DNA of 64,000 nucleotides from Erythroxylum novogranatense (Eukaryota > Streptophyta > Magnoliopsida > Malpighiales > Erythroxylaceae): assembly GCA_029891385.1 (NCBI GenBank), contig CM057232.1:63983824-64047823 (forward strand). The letters run 5' to 3'. Position 1 is the first letter of the stretch, and each line of letters opens with the position of its first letter. Of this stretch, positions 1-12,960 are shown one piece after another. The notes beneath the pieces are model-generated. The model did no database searches and had not been told where the DNA came from. It saw only the letters and a list, made by a program, of their open reading frames with translations. The position numbers were made by a program, and so were the translations under genes.

Positions 1-212
1 TAGCTTAGGAATCGGTTCTAATTATGGGCCCTAAGCAAATCAATTTTATTCAAGGATAATTAGGGTGAATTTATCAAGTTTTGTTGGGATGACTTTAAAT
101 TAAGTTCTATTTGAGGTTTCTTTCATGGTGAGGAATTCCTCCCTCGTAAGATGCGCGTCCAGATGTCACGTAGGACGTCGAGCACGCGACTCACCGGGGA
201 GGGGTTCCAATA
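1..212 (+). repeat. 3' end of the host element's 5' LTR
   Basis: This stretch matches the end of the 3' LTR near 46664-46853, including the block gatgcgcgtccagatgtcac. The expected terminal CA is TA here (211-212), a single C to T change. A primer site follows 4 bases later. The remainder of the LTR lies upstream of the window. Confidence 0.88.
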
Positions 213-216
213 CTTA

Positions 217-228
217 TGGTATCAGAGC
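217..228 (+). other. Primer binding site, tRNA-iMet type (host element)
   Basis: tggtatcagagc is complementary to the 3' end of plant initiator methionine tRNA and is the usual minus-strand primer site of plant gypsy and copia elements. It sits 4 bases after the LTR end. Bases 229-453 are the untranslated leader, with nothing else recognisable. Confidence 0.9.
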
Positions 229-453
229 TTTCGGTTTAGGTTCGGGTAGAAAGAGAAATTTAGGGTTTTTGTGGACCTTTTGAAAGTGACTTATGTGCAT
301 TGTGTGCATAAATTGTATTATTTTGAGTTGTTTTAAATGATTTTAAATGTTGATTCTGCATGATTTTGCATGAATTAAAGCGTTCAAGATACTTTGAAAA
401 ATTGTTTTTGCATTAACTAAAGTTTTTCACTGGTTTTATTCTGAAGGAGAAAT

Positions 454-468
454 ATGCCACGTCGGGGT
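454..468 (+). pseudogene. gag start of the host element (first five codons)
   Basis: The ATG at 454 opens codons for MPRRG, a typical start of Tekay-type Gag. The frame is cut after base 468 by solo LTR A and resumes at 4383 directly after the second copy of the target duplication ggggt. I chose this start because the frame runs on without interruption into the basic, proline-rich Gag N-terminus at 4383. Confidence 0.75.
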
Positions 469-1819
469 TGTTGGACCCCGAACTTTCTTAGATTTGTGAA
501 TTTGTAAATTGACATTAAATGAGAAACTGAGGTGACTTAGTCATGTGTAAAGGAAGAGAAAAGTTATGAATTTGAATGATTATGTTTAAGGTTTGATGTG
601 AACAATGTCGGTTTGAATGAGTTAAGATGATATTTTGAGGATAGTATTTGAAATGAGTGTTTTGAGTTTAATGAATTTGATATGAGGTTGAGTAAATTTG
701 GTGTAGTATTATGCAATTTATTAGAGAAAGTGAAAGTGGATGAGTTGATTGAAATGGAGTTGAGGAATACGAAATAAATAGTGAAAGAGTGAGAAATCAA
801 GAATTGTGAAAAGTTTGACTTTTGGCCTTTGATGGTTGACTTTTGATTTAGGCAAAATTTGATAAAATGATCTATATGAAACTTGTAGATTATGTTAAGA
901 GTTTTCTGTAGCCATAGAGTATGACATTTTTCGATATCGAAGTGAAAGTTATGATCACCAAAGTTAAGGTTATTTGACTCAGAATTGTAAATGTGCTTAA
1001 GACCGATTAAGTATTGGTGAAATTGTTCATAAGTGTACATTTAGATGTGTAATGTGATTTTGAGGCAATTTATAGATATATATGTTTTGAATTAAGTTCA
1101 ATGATCTATATGAAAGATATAGAAGATGATCCTAGCTTGTCAATGATGTATAAGATGATATCTTTGGTTATGAAATTTGGGAGATATGAAATGTTATAAG
1201 TTTGGATGAGGTATAGGATGAGACATCCCTAGGTAGAAGCTTTGATCGACAATTGACCTAATTAGAGGTTTCTATTGCCTTTGAGTTCTTCGTGAACGTT
1301 TTGATTGTATTCTGATCCTTTCATTGCTATAAAGTATGCCATTTTTGGACCTTGGCATATAAAGATAGAAATTTCAGAAATTTCGTTACTGTTAGGGCGA
1401 CCAGCCCTCTTTCATTCTTGTGCTTCTAAATTTTCCGACCGACATCCGATTAATATGATTTTTGAAGCGTTGGATTCCTAAGGCAACGACCTACATGATG
1501 ACGGGGAATTATGATTGTTAAGAGATTTTTTGAGTCGTAGTGAGTTAGATATTTTCCGAGTATGGTTCAGTATGGTTGATGATATCTTGATCAGTAGAGA
1601 TCCAATTAAGTTGATTATTGTTTCTAAATAAGTTAGAGGCATGGGACTGTAATTATTTGAAGGAATCAAAATTTACTTCAGTTCCGAAGATTTTTGAATT
1701 TATGATATTGAGGTATTAAGGTTATAAGAATATATAAGGGTAATTTGGGCATGGTACTTAAGTTTAAGAGTTTTAAAGCTTATGATGGAGGCAAATGGAC
1801 ATTGCTTACCCTTTAAGAA

Positions 1820-1968
1820 TATAAATTAGAAGAAGAAGAAATAAAAGAAAAGAAAGAAATGGAAAATGAGAAAGAAGGAGGAAGCGTCGTCGAGAGGGGG
1901 AAGAAGAGAAGAAGAAAGAGTTTGTGATTTCAGTGGTTTCGACGATTTTAAGGCTTCAATCGGTAAGT
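1820..1968 (+). promoter_or_regulatory. Putative core promoter, leader exon and 5' splice site of solo LTR A
   Basis: TATAAAT at 1820-1826 is followed by a purine-rich GAAGAAGAA leader and a consensus donor GGTAAGT (GTAAGT 1963-1968). The same order occurs in the other long LTRs here. Transcription start and splicing are inferred only. Confidence 0.4.
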
Positions 1969-2216
1969 TTAAGTCCTTTCTATCTTGTTTATGATTGGAT
2001 TAAACCTTAGGATCATGTGGATTAAGTAGAATCGATGGTTTAGGGTTTTTGGGGAAAATGTTTAGAAATCCTTGGGTTGATGTGTTTGTGATGGATTTGA
2101 AGCTTAGAATGGGTTAGAAATGCATTATAGGTCTTGATCTATTGTTGAGATGTGTTGGATTTGGTTAAGGAAAGAATCGAAGTTGGGTTCTGCGGTTTGA
2201 GTCGAACTCAGACTGA

Positions 2217-2429
2217 CGTCGCGACGCGCGTATGAATGGCGCCGCGACGTGTGAGGAAGGGAGCCACGCCGCGACGTGTAAATAATTTTACGATTATTCG
2301 TCGCGACGTGTGGAACGCAGGAGTCGTCGCGACGTGTGATATTTATTCGCCGCGACGTGTGGCGAGTTTGTTCGTCGCAACGAACAAGAGCTTGTTCGCC
2401 GCGACGTGTGGCGATTGTTCGTCGCGACG
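2217..2429. repeat. Array of nine CGTCGCGACG-type palindromes
   Basis: Nine copies of CGYCGCRACG are centred near 2221, 2245, 2271, 2303, 2329, 2352, 2377, 2401 and 2424. Spacing is 23-33 bp and the linkers are mostly AT-rich. Related arrays lie at 41489-41566, 62004-62158 and in the Athila-like element. About 65 bp further on is a conserved block reading ...ATATCCGATTGAGGTGAT. Confidence 0.85.
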
Positions 2430-4382
2430 TCGAAGGCCTTCGCCATGATTTAACGTCCGCTTATTGAAGTGAGAGTTGTAGTATTTTGGGCATATCTTTT
2501 GGTATAGATATCCGATTGAGGTGATTTCAGATTCGTTATGAACTAGAGATCAAAGATTGCAAGTGCTATGAAGTTGGGAAGTTTGGAATTAGCCTCAAGG
2601 TTTGAATTTTAGGAGAAGGTCGAAGATAGATTTATAATGCTTTATTTTGGATTCCAAGCTTTGAATATTTACTATAAATATTGAATAAATGGAACTTGGT
2701 TGTTTTAGGAAACCAAGTGAGGAAAGAGGAGCAAGGGGAACAAGAGGAGAGGCATACCTAAACAAGTTTATAAGCAAGGAAATTTCAGGTGGGTTTCATG
2801 TTTATAATTTAGTAATGAGCCACTAAAGTGTTCTCCCAAATCAAGAATGATTTCAACTATTTCGTAAATATTGTTTTGTTACCTGTGAATGATTTGCAAA
2901 AAAATAAAGATGAGAATGCATTGAAATATTTATGTCATATAATTGAGACATTTATGTCATGCCTTGTGAAATTCATGGCATTTTGCATATTCGAAAATGA
3001 AAGAAAAGAGCACGAAAGAGTATGATTATGTGCTTTTGTTTGGGCGAGAGTGGAACCATTTCGTTCGTCACGTGCACGTCGACAAGAGCCTTCTCCCGGC
3101 TGCCCGCTTGTGGCCTATGAGATCCGAATGGACTCATTTCGTTCAGGATGTAAACTTCGGTTTCTTCCTTTTGTTTCCATGGAACCCTCGAGCCATTTGT
3201 TTGTGCATTGCATCTATGACTTGTCAAGTATGTGCATAATTTGAGCATTTGATATTGATGATTGATTGGACATGTTGTGTTGATGTGATAATACTTTTTA
3301 CTATGCAATGACACTTTTCAACTATGGATTTGAACTCAGAATTTCAGATTTGACCGAGAATTTGGGAGCAAAACGCTTTATGAACTGATTGTGATTTTGT
3401 AAAACAAATGAACTTTTTCAACGGTTTTGCTTATGCTTCGTTATAAACCTGTTACCCACGAGCTATAAGTTCACCCCCTTTCATCCCCATCTCCGTAATT
3501 GAGCGGAGATTGATGAAAGATGGTCAAGACCGCTTGTTCGATTGTGTATGGCTTGTATGCTATGATGAAATTGATTTATGGATTTGTATATAGAATGGAA
3601 AGTGAATTACGGTTATGTAATGAATTACGTATATGTATATTGAATTGAGAAATGGGAATGATTTGGGAATATATATGTATGATTGATTTGAGAATTTGAT
3701 TGAATTATGAGTTTGGTATTGAATTGAGAATTTTGGAAGTATTAGATTTAGGTTTGTGTTTCTGCTGGTGTTTGGATGCCGGACGGGAGGTCCGATGTTG
3801 CTTGGTATTGTTGAGTTGTAATATTAGAAGTGTGTTTCTTGTGTTTTAAATTTTGGACCGTCTAATACAACAAAGTTATCTTTGCTTGATTTTGGTAAAA
3901 ATCGGGCTAAGATAAGAAGAGATTTAGTTGTATTAAGATGTTTTAGATGTATAAGAAATGATTAAAATGAATGAAGTGAAAACGAATAGAAATGTATTGA
4001 TTGGTTATGTTTTGAAATGAGTGATTATGAGTATGAGTTTGAATAAAGAAAAAGAAGAAAAAAAAAATTATTACCGGTTTCTGGTTGGTTTAGTCTTACT
4101 ATCTAATTTATAAGTTACGGATGTCGGGAAAATTGATTTGGTCCGTTCGGATCGTTTATGCTTCCGTCCCTTCGATTCGGATTGATGCCTTATGATTCGA
4201 TTCTATTAATTATTTCGATTTGTTATTCGATTCCGATTTGCATTCGCTTTGCATTTCACTATGTTTATTAGATTTGCTTTTGATTCAATCACTCCGATTT
4301 GCTTCTTCCGATTTCGTATTCGTTTCGTCTTCGCTTTTGTTTCGGTTGGGATCCGGTTCCCGGATCGGGTCCCAACAGGGGT

Positions 4383-5387
4383 AGAACCCGAGGGACTGGA
4401 TCTCGCTCAAGCTCTCGCCAGGGGAACACAAATGGGTCTCACGTCCCACAAGTTGCAGGGACACATTCTGCTCCTGGCCCTAAGGCACCTAGTGTGCAAC
4501 CTGAGGAGCCTCCACCTCCTCCTCCTCCTACCATGCCTGCGAAGGACCCGCAAGTCTTCCAAGCCTTTGCCTAGGCTTTCACTTTTACCATGGGTCAAGG
4601 GTCTCGGGCTCCCGTGCCAGTTTCTGATGTTAGGGGAGGACAATTTGATAAACTGCGAAAGTTTAGAGCGGTGGACTTTTATAGTACCACAAATCCGGAG
4701 GAAGCTGAATCTTGGCTGAAGAGGACAGAGAGTGTGCTTCTTCAGATGAAATGTTCTGATGAGGAGAAGCTGGAGTATGCTGTCAGTTTATTGCAGGGTG
4801 ATGCTCTCCACTGGTGGGAGTCAGTCCCACAGAGTCAGGCTGTACTACCAGTGCTTTTATTCAGAAAGAAGTATCTTTCCCGGGTTTACATACAGGACAA
4901 GGCCATGGAATTTCTCAATTTGACTTAGAGGGAGATGACTGTTAGTGAGTATGAGCTGAGATTCACCCAATTGTCCAGATATATAGCTCATTTTGTGGCT
5001 AATGAGGAAGACAAGTGTAGAAAGTTTGAGGGAGGCCTCCACCTGGGCATCAAAGAGAAGGTAATACTTCATAATTTCTGTGATTATCAGCAGCCGGTAG
5101 ATGCTGCACTCCAGGCTGAGAAGCTGGAGAACATCAGGCAGGAGGTGAGCAGGAAGAGAAAGAGTAGAGAACAGTCATTCAGGAGAGGGGGCAGTCACAA
5201 CGGTTGATGAGGAGTGGCAAGAGTGCCCAACTCGAGTTAGGGTGGCGAGAGTGCCCTCAGCAGATCAGACTGGTCAAGACAGCTTCCTCGGGGGAGGAAA
5301 TAGCAGGACTGAGAGAAGTAGGAACCAGACTCCTCTGTGTGAGCACTGTGGGCACCCGCATCGGGGAGAGTGTCACAGGTTGTCAGG
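4383..5387 (+). pseudogene. Gag of the host gypsy element, N-terminal and core part
   Basis: This encodes a basic proline-rich N-terminus, then a Retrotrans_gag domain that packages element RNA into particles. Visible motifs are AESWLKRTE, LLQGDALHWWE and YELRFTQLSRY. Stops at 4572-4574 and 4926-4928 replace codons that would normally be Gln (CAG to TAG). The frame at 4383-5207 differs from the frame at 5338-5387, so one indel lies between about 5170 and 5338. The last part holds the first Cys/His cluster (CEHCGHPHRGEC). The gene is cut at 5387 by LARD1 and resumes at 16951. Confidence 0.88.
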
Positions 5388-5937
5388 TGTAACATCTCAC
5401 CCTCAATTGGAAGGGTAGAATAGTAAATTGGCATAGGATGGGCTAGATTGGGATTTCATAGGATTGCTCATGCATAATAGGATTGGTCCACAGTCATATT
5501 TGTGCACATGAAATTACTGTGCATGCATACATGATATTCCCGATTTTCGTGCCTAAGACAATTTTATTGGGATTAGCATGATTTTTGGGTTTGGAAAATT
5601 ATTCTGAGTGCGCCATAAATTTTTTTCTATTTTTAGGAATTTTTCTGGATTTTTCTGGAGAAAATTCCCGGACCGGAAAAAAATCGCCAATTGACGAACC
5701 GGTCGATTTTTGGTAGCGAAAATTGTTATCCAATGACACTATAATATTGGGTATATTATTTTATGATTGAAATTTGGGCCATTGGACTTGGATGGGTCAA
5801 ATTTCACATTAGGGTTCTTAATAATCCTATTACATATTTTGTCTTATCTTATTTTTGTCTTTTCTTTAAGATGACACTTGTCCTAAGATTTTTAATGCTT
5901 TTGTCTTATTCCTAGCTAATAACTACGGAAACTCATT

Positions 5938-6173
5938 GATTTAAAGACCATTCCTTGTTTTTTTTTCCATCTCCATCCGAAACCCTCCCATCTCCTTCTT
6001 CTTTATTGATTTCTCCTTCCTTCCTCCAAAACTCAAGAGTTCTTCTACTTGTAACCAAGTTATTTCCTTGCCATGATGATGATATACTTGCATGGGGTTA
6101 GAAGAAGTGGTTAGAGAGAATAGTTAAGAAAGAATTGAAGAGAATAGAAGAGTGGAAGCTTAAGTAGGTAAGT
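5938..6173 (+). promoter_or_regulatory. Putative core promoter, pyrimidine-rich leader and 5' splice site of LARD1 5' LTR
   Basis: TGATTTAAAG at 5938-5947 is followed by a long C/T-rich leader and ends in AGGTAAGT (GTAAGT 6168-6173). The same series is in the 3' LTR near 13510-13760. TATTTAAAG with a C/T-rich leader and GGTAAGT is in the LARD2 3' LTR (24521-24781). No start site is proven. Confidence 0.4.
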
Positions 6174-8492
6174 GTTTGTTAAGTTTTAATGATGTGTTAA
6201 TTATGAAGTTAAATGACATGGTAGTAGAAGCATTTATGGGGAGCATTTGTGCATTTACTTCATGATGATAGTGGTAGGTTTGAATGGGTTTAAATGTATA
6301 CTTGGTTATGGATGAATGAATGACTATAGTTTTCCTTGATTTTGGCTTGGTTTGGATTGAGTTTGTAAGGTTAGATGAATGGAAAACTTAGGAAGATAAT
6401 TTGTGTTAGTGCTGCCAACTTTTGTATAATCATGTAAATATATGTTGTGATGAATTTGTGGTTGAATTAGAGCTATAAATGGGTGCTTAGTGATGTGTTA
6501 TTGGTGTTAGAAGTGATAGGAGTTAGGTTGTAGTTGAAAAGCTGGAAAATGCAATTTGACCTATTGTAATGTTTTGCTCATAACTTATTGTGTAGGTGTG
6601 CAAATGAGGTGAATTTTGTTCCCAATGAAACTTTGGGATGTTGGCTTCAATTTTGTGTGAAATAGGTGGTGTTAAATTGTAATGTTAGAAGGGTAAATTG
6701 TTGCATGGAAAGTTTCTGTTTGTAGGGTCTGTGAACAGTACCCGCATATATGACCTGATTACTTTGCTGATTTTTCTAAATTAATTGAGATGGAATTTGG
6801 GAAAATGATCATCATGAAAATTGAGGCATATTAAGTTAGCTTTCCATTCCCACTGATTTTGCTATTTTTAGATCTGTATATTGGGAGATATGAACTGTTT
6901 ACTATTGACTGGTTTTGAGCATTTTGATGAAACCCAGCCTAAGTGTTGGTTTTGTGAGCAGTCTGCTTGGGAGCAATTTTATCAATTTTTGTGGACTGAA
7001 TTGGTGTGAGTGATCTTCTGAAAAGTTGTAAAGGAAGCAATTATAATGAAAATGATATATGGCATGTAATTTTTGAAGGTCATATTTGGGATTTATGATT
7101 TTGTAAAAACTGAACCTAAACTAGGTTGTGAGTGGCTGATCATGGCAGTAACTTCCATAACAGTTTTGACATTGTTAGAAATCGAATTGGAAATTGAGTT
7201 CTTCATGAAACTTGAAGTTTGAGATCTTATCTTTTCAGGGATATAAGGTAGTGAATTGGGTGACATTTTTGCTAAGAGATATACTATTGTGAAATGTGCT
7301 GTTCAGATTGGGAAAATTCTGAGGGTTGATACTTTGGTGAATTGTTTGACATAGTTAGCAAGTGAATCTGATTTTGGGTTGTTCATGAAAGCTGTAGATA
7401 ACATTGTGATATTACTGCCTTATTTATTGTGTAATTGTTGCCTGAAGAATCAGAGAGTTACTGAATTTGCAATGTACTGCCCTGTTTTGATAGGTTTTGA
7501 GTGGGCAGTAGGTTAGATTGGATTTTTAACACCCTTAGGGGTGAATTTGATTTTTATGGTCTTCTTGAGAATTGTAGAGGTTTTCATGATCTTTCCAATG
7601 AAATATGGTTTATAATTTTCTAAATTGTGTGCAATGAATTATGGCTGTTGGAAGTTTGGTTAGAAATCAGGAAAAACAAAGAAGGAAACAAGGGTTATGT
7701 ATATATGGATATTAATTGTTTAATGTGAATTTTGGTTTCTTTCGTGAATAACTTTTCCGTCCAACGTCCGATTGACCTGATTCTTGAGGCATCGGATTCA
7801 TAGAATATTGAATTTCATTTTCTGAGAGATTCGGAATTTTTGGACGGGAAATTGACGTGGGTCCGGATAAGGGTCTATCTAATTACTGTTTTATTTAATT
7901 GGGGACCTATAGAAGTCCGAATTGCGCACCGTCAGCGCCAATAGGTTTCTAATTTTTAGACGGATTTTTATGATGGAAAAAAATGGGATTAGGGACGGGA
8001 ATATCATGATCATGCATTGTGCACCTTCTAAATGTTACATGTGCATTCTGATATAGTTCTGATTGAACAATTGATAATGTTTGTATACTGTCACTGTTAT
8101 GGAGTCACACTTGAAGTGTCGGTCCACCGACGTCACTGAGACGGCCAGATTTTGGCTCAGAAACACAGGTGAGTAACCTAGTTGGTTCCTCAACCTTTAT
8201 GTGTTTAATGTTTTGCAATTATGTCATGTGGAGATAATGGAGGGTTATGTGTGTTTGATTTTGACTGATTTTGGACCGTAGGTGTCTGAAATATTTGGAA
8301 TGTGATATCGAAGTGCTATTTGTGTGTAACTATGCATAGGTGCTTCAATGGAATAATTTGTGAATATGAAATTTATTAGTGACTGAATTATCGGACCGAA
8401 GGTCCGAAGGAATGGGAATTGGTGTTTGAAATGTAAAATGACTGTGAATGTGAATTGGAACATGTACATTGCATGCATAAAAGTATGATCAG

Positions 8493-8680
8493 ATAAAGGC
8501 GCCAGACCGGAGCAGCCCCGTCAGACGACATATCACGCCTAACGATATGAGAGCTTTCACCAACGCACAGACCTCGGTCCAACGTATTCGAGCCTCAGCT
8601 CAATGTATCGTAGCTTCAAGCCCAATGTTTTCAGAGCAACTGGCTAAACGCAATGTGCCCGTCACTGGGACAGTTTCAGG
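8493..8680. repeat. Hairpin array in LARD1 5' LTR (degraded copy)
   Basis: It contains GACC-TC-GGTC, GAGCCTCAGCTC and similar dyads with AACGTATT or AATGTTTTC linkers. Compared with the 3' LTR copy, several stems are broken, partly by the CTG/CAG anomaly. Confidence 0.65.
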
Positions 8681-9349
8681 CGCACGGTCACAACAATGAA
8701 ATGAAAATGAAAAGTATCACATGTGCATTGCATCTATAAATGATTGAATATGAATTGTGTTAAAGCGAAATGCCTTACATTTGAGAAATGTGATCGTATG
8801 TATTATTTAGTAAATTGATTGAATATGCATGAGTTGAGTGAACCATCGATGATGGTTTCTCACTGAGTTCGCAAAACTCACCCAAAATTTGCAATTATTT
8901 TTCAGACTCGAAGAATACCCGTTAGGCAACAGGCGATAACGTTGTTGGGTATCAAGTAGAAGAGATCGATCGCTTTTTATCGCATTAGTGTCCAATAGAA
9001 TTGTATTCCAAAATGACTAATTGGATGTGTAATGGGCCAATGTGGTTCTGTTTTGTACATAAAATGGTTATTGTAATTTATGGTTGACTATTTGTAATAA
9101 CCGAAATCGATCAGATTAATCGAAAATGGTTATCTTATGCACGTTGATGCAAATTGTCTACCGCTTTCATGCATTAGTGTAAATGAAAGAAAAGGAAATG
9201 GCTCGATGGAATGAATGTTTGAAAAAAATTTATTTATACGAATTTTGATCGATCGAGTGATGTAGCACGCCACCCTCGCGGGGCACGAACTTGGATATCA
9301 CCATCGATGTCGGGTTCGGGTCATGCGGGAGTGGGGTGTTACATTTAGG

Positions 9350-9362
9350 TGGTATCAGAGCC
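9350..9362 (+). other. Primer binding site of LARD1 (tRNA-iMet type)
   Basis: tggtatcagagcc lies 6 bases downstream of the LTR end, the same primer class as the host element. This fits mobilisation by host-type machinery. Confidence 0.9.
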
Positions 9363-12300
9363 CATCAATACGATTGTATCTGGGCACAGTCTGACACATA
9401 GGTTAAGTTGCATGCATTTGAGTCGTGTCTTTGCAGACCGTGATAACTGATCCCTAGTCCTCGCACGAGTAGAAATCCTACGTGTGCGAATGTGTGAAGA
9501 GGCTAAGTGAGAGAAAAGTGAGACTGTAGTAGAGGGTGAACCCCTGGAAGTGTATAAGCAATTAGGAAAGGAAAAAGAAAAAATGGATAAGGAGATTGAT
9601 ATTGTCCTGTGGTCAGAATGACTGTGTTGGCCTAGACTGATTAAGGAAAAAAGTGATATTAATGAATTCCCGGATTAAAATGGCAATATTATGGTGACAG
9701 AAAAATGAATATGTCTAGAACTTGGAAAGGTCCACTAGAGATATGGGAAGCATACTGGTTATAATAGGCCTAAGTGAGATTAAAAGTCCGGGATGATTAG
9801 GTAATTACAGCTCTGACTGTATTTGTCATGAAATGGGAAATATTGACTCGGAGTAAAGTATAGATGATCCGATCAAAGTGATATGGATTCACCGATTTGT
9901 GTTCAATATCGAGAGATATCATAGGTAGATGAGGATAGCGGATTGTGATAGGATCACTATTGTACCGCATCGACTACCTAGAACCGAAAGAGCAAAGTAC
10001 CTAGTGCTAGTCGAGTAAGAAAAGTAGAAGATAAAAGTGTATGATAAACTGAAATGAACTCGTGAAACGGAATGACCTTGAACGATAAGCGTGAGACTGA
10101 AATGGTTATGTGATTATTGTGCTAAGAGTTTGGAAACTAGTATCAAAGGATGGTAAGGGAAAAGACAGATCGACAATTTTCTACTGATTGTGTATCGGGA
10201 AATTCTAGATTTGGGTAAAAAGATGTATATAGACACAGAAATGGTAACTGGATGGGTAAATAGATAGAGATACAATGGAGTTGTATCAACGATTTTATCG
10301 TGTTTTGGGAACTGTGACTACCCTATCGTGGATTGTTTCAGAAAAATACAAAGATACGTAGCAATAACACGATGACAGTATATAAGCCAAGTGGATATGA
10401 CCTTTTAAGGTCAAGCTGACACATTCATGATATAAGAAGAAAACTATATAAGTCGAATTACCATTGGGAGTATCTATTGGACAGTAAAGTTGATCATGAT
10501 TAATGAAGCGTATGTGAAAGATATATGAAAATCATAGAGGAGATGATCGGTGAATGGTTACATATGTGCTACTATGAGTGGCTATAAGAGTAAAGTTCAT
10601 AATGGATTAAAGTAAGACATAGGAGGACTGAATGTACCTTGATGAAAGGAAATGAGAAATGATTATGGCATAATCTGAATTGTATTACTAATTGGTTTCC
10701 GGATAAGAGGAAATGATTTCGTAATATGTATAGTAAAGATTAGGGTTAAAGAAAGTGTATTTAGTCAAGGAATGTTCGATCTTTCAAAGTATGGCATAAA
10801 ATTGTTCGATTGAGTTAGTGTTTAAGAATGATTGAAAAGCAATTAGGGACACTAATTGATTGATGAGACTTTTGTGAACAGTATAATGATGGTAGCAAGA
10901 CTAATGGTCAAACGAAATGAAGTATCAAAAGTGAAATTGAGTCATATCTCAAGAGGAGATTTCACATAACAAGCAAAATTTACGACCGAGGTTATCTCAG
11001 ATTGTAAAAGGAAATGTAAAGTATCCAACGACATGAGTGGAATTTTAATTTGAGATGAATTTATTGCAATGTGAAGTGAATAGAGCTCCATGTGTGATGT
11101 AAAACTGTTGGAAAATCTAGATTTGAAACTAAGAATAAAATAGTCCCAAACTGTGAAGTGAAATACTCAAATGAAGTGAAATTTATGGAGGTCCAAGTAC
11201 GGATGACTAGGTATTGGCATACATCGATGTGGATGACAGAAAATCAATTGAAAGGAGAAAATGAATAGAGACAAAAAGTCCTAAAGGAAAACTGACAATG
11301 ACGTGATGTAGTGTTATCTTCATAAAGGGATTGCAAATACACTAATTGTGGACAGAATGAATTGAATGATGTTTGGTGATGTATGGAAAAGTTTAAGAGG
11401 GAATGATGCAAAGTAGCAAATGGAAGTGACGATAATTATCGATAGAATGTGTTTGAAAGGATTGAACAAGGAAAAGTAAAATGAACTCTATGAATTATTG
11501 AAGAATTTGATACTACCGATAAGCATACCTTTGGAAAGTGGACAATGTATGTTGAATGAAACATAATGTTAAAACGGTATAAGATAAATTGAAGTGACTT
11601 TGATAAATGGTATTAGTGCTATGATCGAAATTGTTTCAAGCCTTGAGACCTTAGATTCCTATAAGGATACATCAAGGTTAATTCGAGGTAAAAGACGGAC
11701 ATAAATGACTACTATATCGACAATTCGAAATGAATGCATAATTATGCCGACTAAACTCAAATAGGGAATGATAAGGTGCGATAAACAAATCAATTACGAT
11801 ATTGGGATTTTTCAAAGAATGTCAAGTTGATTAAGGGTAATTGTGAAGAATTGAGGTTGGAGATTTAGTGGTACTGAATAGGGGTCAGAAAGGTCAATAG
11901 TTCAGGAATCAAATTGGTGATTCCCATCTTGAAATCTGAAGATTCAAGGGTAATCGGGAGAATGGTATTGAATGATAAAATAAAATAAAATAATAATAAT
12001 AATAAGCATGTGACGGGATTGAACAAAGGAATTGATGAGCAAAGAAATTGAATAGTCAAAGCTAGACATTCTAGTAATCATATGCGAAAAGTGAAATTGA
12101 ATAACTGTGGGTATAGAATGAAGTGACTATTGATTTAAGTGCTTATAGGTTTAAACGTTCAACAGGAAAAATACTTGATTATGATCGTGTGATAGAGTTT
12201 TGATTTACTGTAGGGATATACTGCTACACTGCACAACGCCCAACGAGAGTCAAAGACCATAATGGATTTGAGACTGTGATGAGTGAAACGAAGGAAAGTG

Positions 12301-12923
12301 ACTCAGGAAAGCTGAATGGGGTTAAGTACATATCCGAATAAAGTGCGTTAACATGTTAGAATAATGAATGGTCTAAGGAGAATTGAATCTGAACAGAGAG
12401 TCAATGGGATATAAAGCATGACTGCATTAGGTAAAGTATCACTGGTTATAATGAAATGGAGCTAAATGTCATTGTATTGGTACCAAAGGAATGTGAATCG
12501 TCCCTGACGAGATAAAGGAGGTTATTAGACGATCACTTTGAACAGATGTACTCCATAGAATACGACTTAGTCTCAGATGTTGTTGGGAGAAAAGATATTG
12601 ACTAGATAGTGAGAAAAGGTATTGGATGGATAAATGTGATGATTAGTGAACAGGTTCGAAATAATGAATTGAGTCATAGCATTGGAACTAAAGGTAATGA
12701 CTACTCAAAATGGCAAGTGAGATAGCTAAGAAAATGAGATCGCCAACTGATAGCCTTGTTGAGTCCGCTCACTGCATCGAGTGATAATGAGTTAGCCAAA
12801 TTAGTAACCGAACAATGTACTAAATATGGTTACTGATGACCTTTCGGAAAATGAATTATTGAGTGAAAAGTGTATGGGATGATAGGAACATATGATTACG
12901 GTCATATCGAATCGTTGATCGAG

Positions 12924-12960
12924 AATTTCGAGGACGAAATTTTTATTAGGAGGGGAGAAT
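12924..12960 (+). other. Tekay pol-end remnant and polypurine tract of LARD1
   Basis: AATTTCGAGGACGAAATT (12924-12941), then AGGAGGGGAGAAT directly before the 3' LTR. The host element has the same block before its own tract, which ties LARD1 to Tekay ancestry. Confidence 0.8.

Larger units (their letters stand above)
469..4377 (+). mobile_element. Solo LTR A (gypsy, long LTR), target duplication ggggt
   Basis: The insert begins TGTTGGACCCCG and ends GGTCCCAACA. It is flanked by perfect 5-bp duplications ggggt at 464-468 and 4378-4382. No primer site, polypurine tract or coding domain lies inside, so it is a solo LTR of 3909 bp left by LTR-LTR recombination. It shares architecture with solo LTR B and the host 3' LTR: a TATA-like box, a purine-rich leader, AG|GTAAGT, then a GC-rich segment near 3060-3200. 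It contains a palindrome array (2217-2429). The short reading frames inside it show no known domain. Confidence 0.9.
5388..9343 (+). repeat. LARD1 5' LTR
   Basis: It is near identical to 12961-16945 over most of its length. It contains a TATA-like box, a pyrimidine-rich leader, two donor-like sites (6168, 8169), a hairpin array (about 8500-8680) and an acceptor-like tract ending at 8905. From about 8480 to 9300 it differs from its partner mostly at CTG/CAG sites (see findings). No coding sequence. Confidence 0.92.
9344..12960 (+). other. LARD1 internal region, non-coding
   Basis: A primer site lies at 9350-9362 (tggtatcagagcc), 6 bases after the LTR. A purine-rich polypurine tract lies at 12948-12960 just before the 3' LTR. 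Between them I see no open frame with a retroelement domain; the only frame over 60 codons is antisense and featureless. The sequence is A/G-rich and aligns by eye with the LARD2 core (20491-23958), for example in segments starting gactgtgtt and ggtgattcccatctt. Conservation without coding suggests cis-acting packaging or replication signals (inference). Confidence 0.8.

Noticed and set aside
564..1669. Minus-strand frames in solo LTR A (564-1040, 1478-1669)
   Set aside because: Low-complexity AT-rich translation inside an LTR with clear ends and target duplication; no domain, and antisense to the LTR promoter.
2217..2429. CAMTA-type CGCG box array
   Set aside because: The consensus VCGCGB excludes the common TCGCGA and CCGCGA forms here, so only a minority of sites would qualify.
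2236..2448. Arg/Ser-rich reading frame (MAPRRVRKGATPRRV...)
   Set aside because: It is the translation of the CGTCGCGACG palindrome array in solo LTR A. Similar Arg-rich frames appear wherever the array occurs, and codons do not explain the palindromes.
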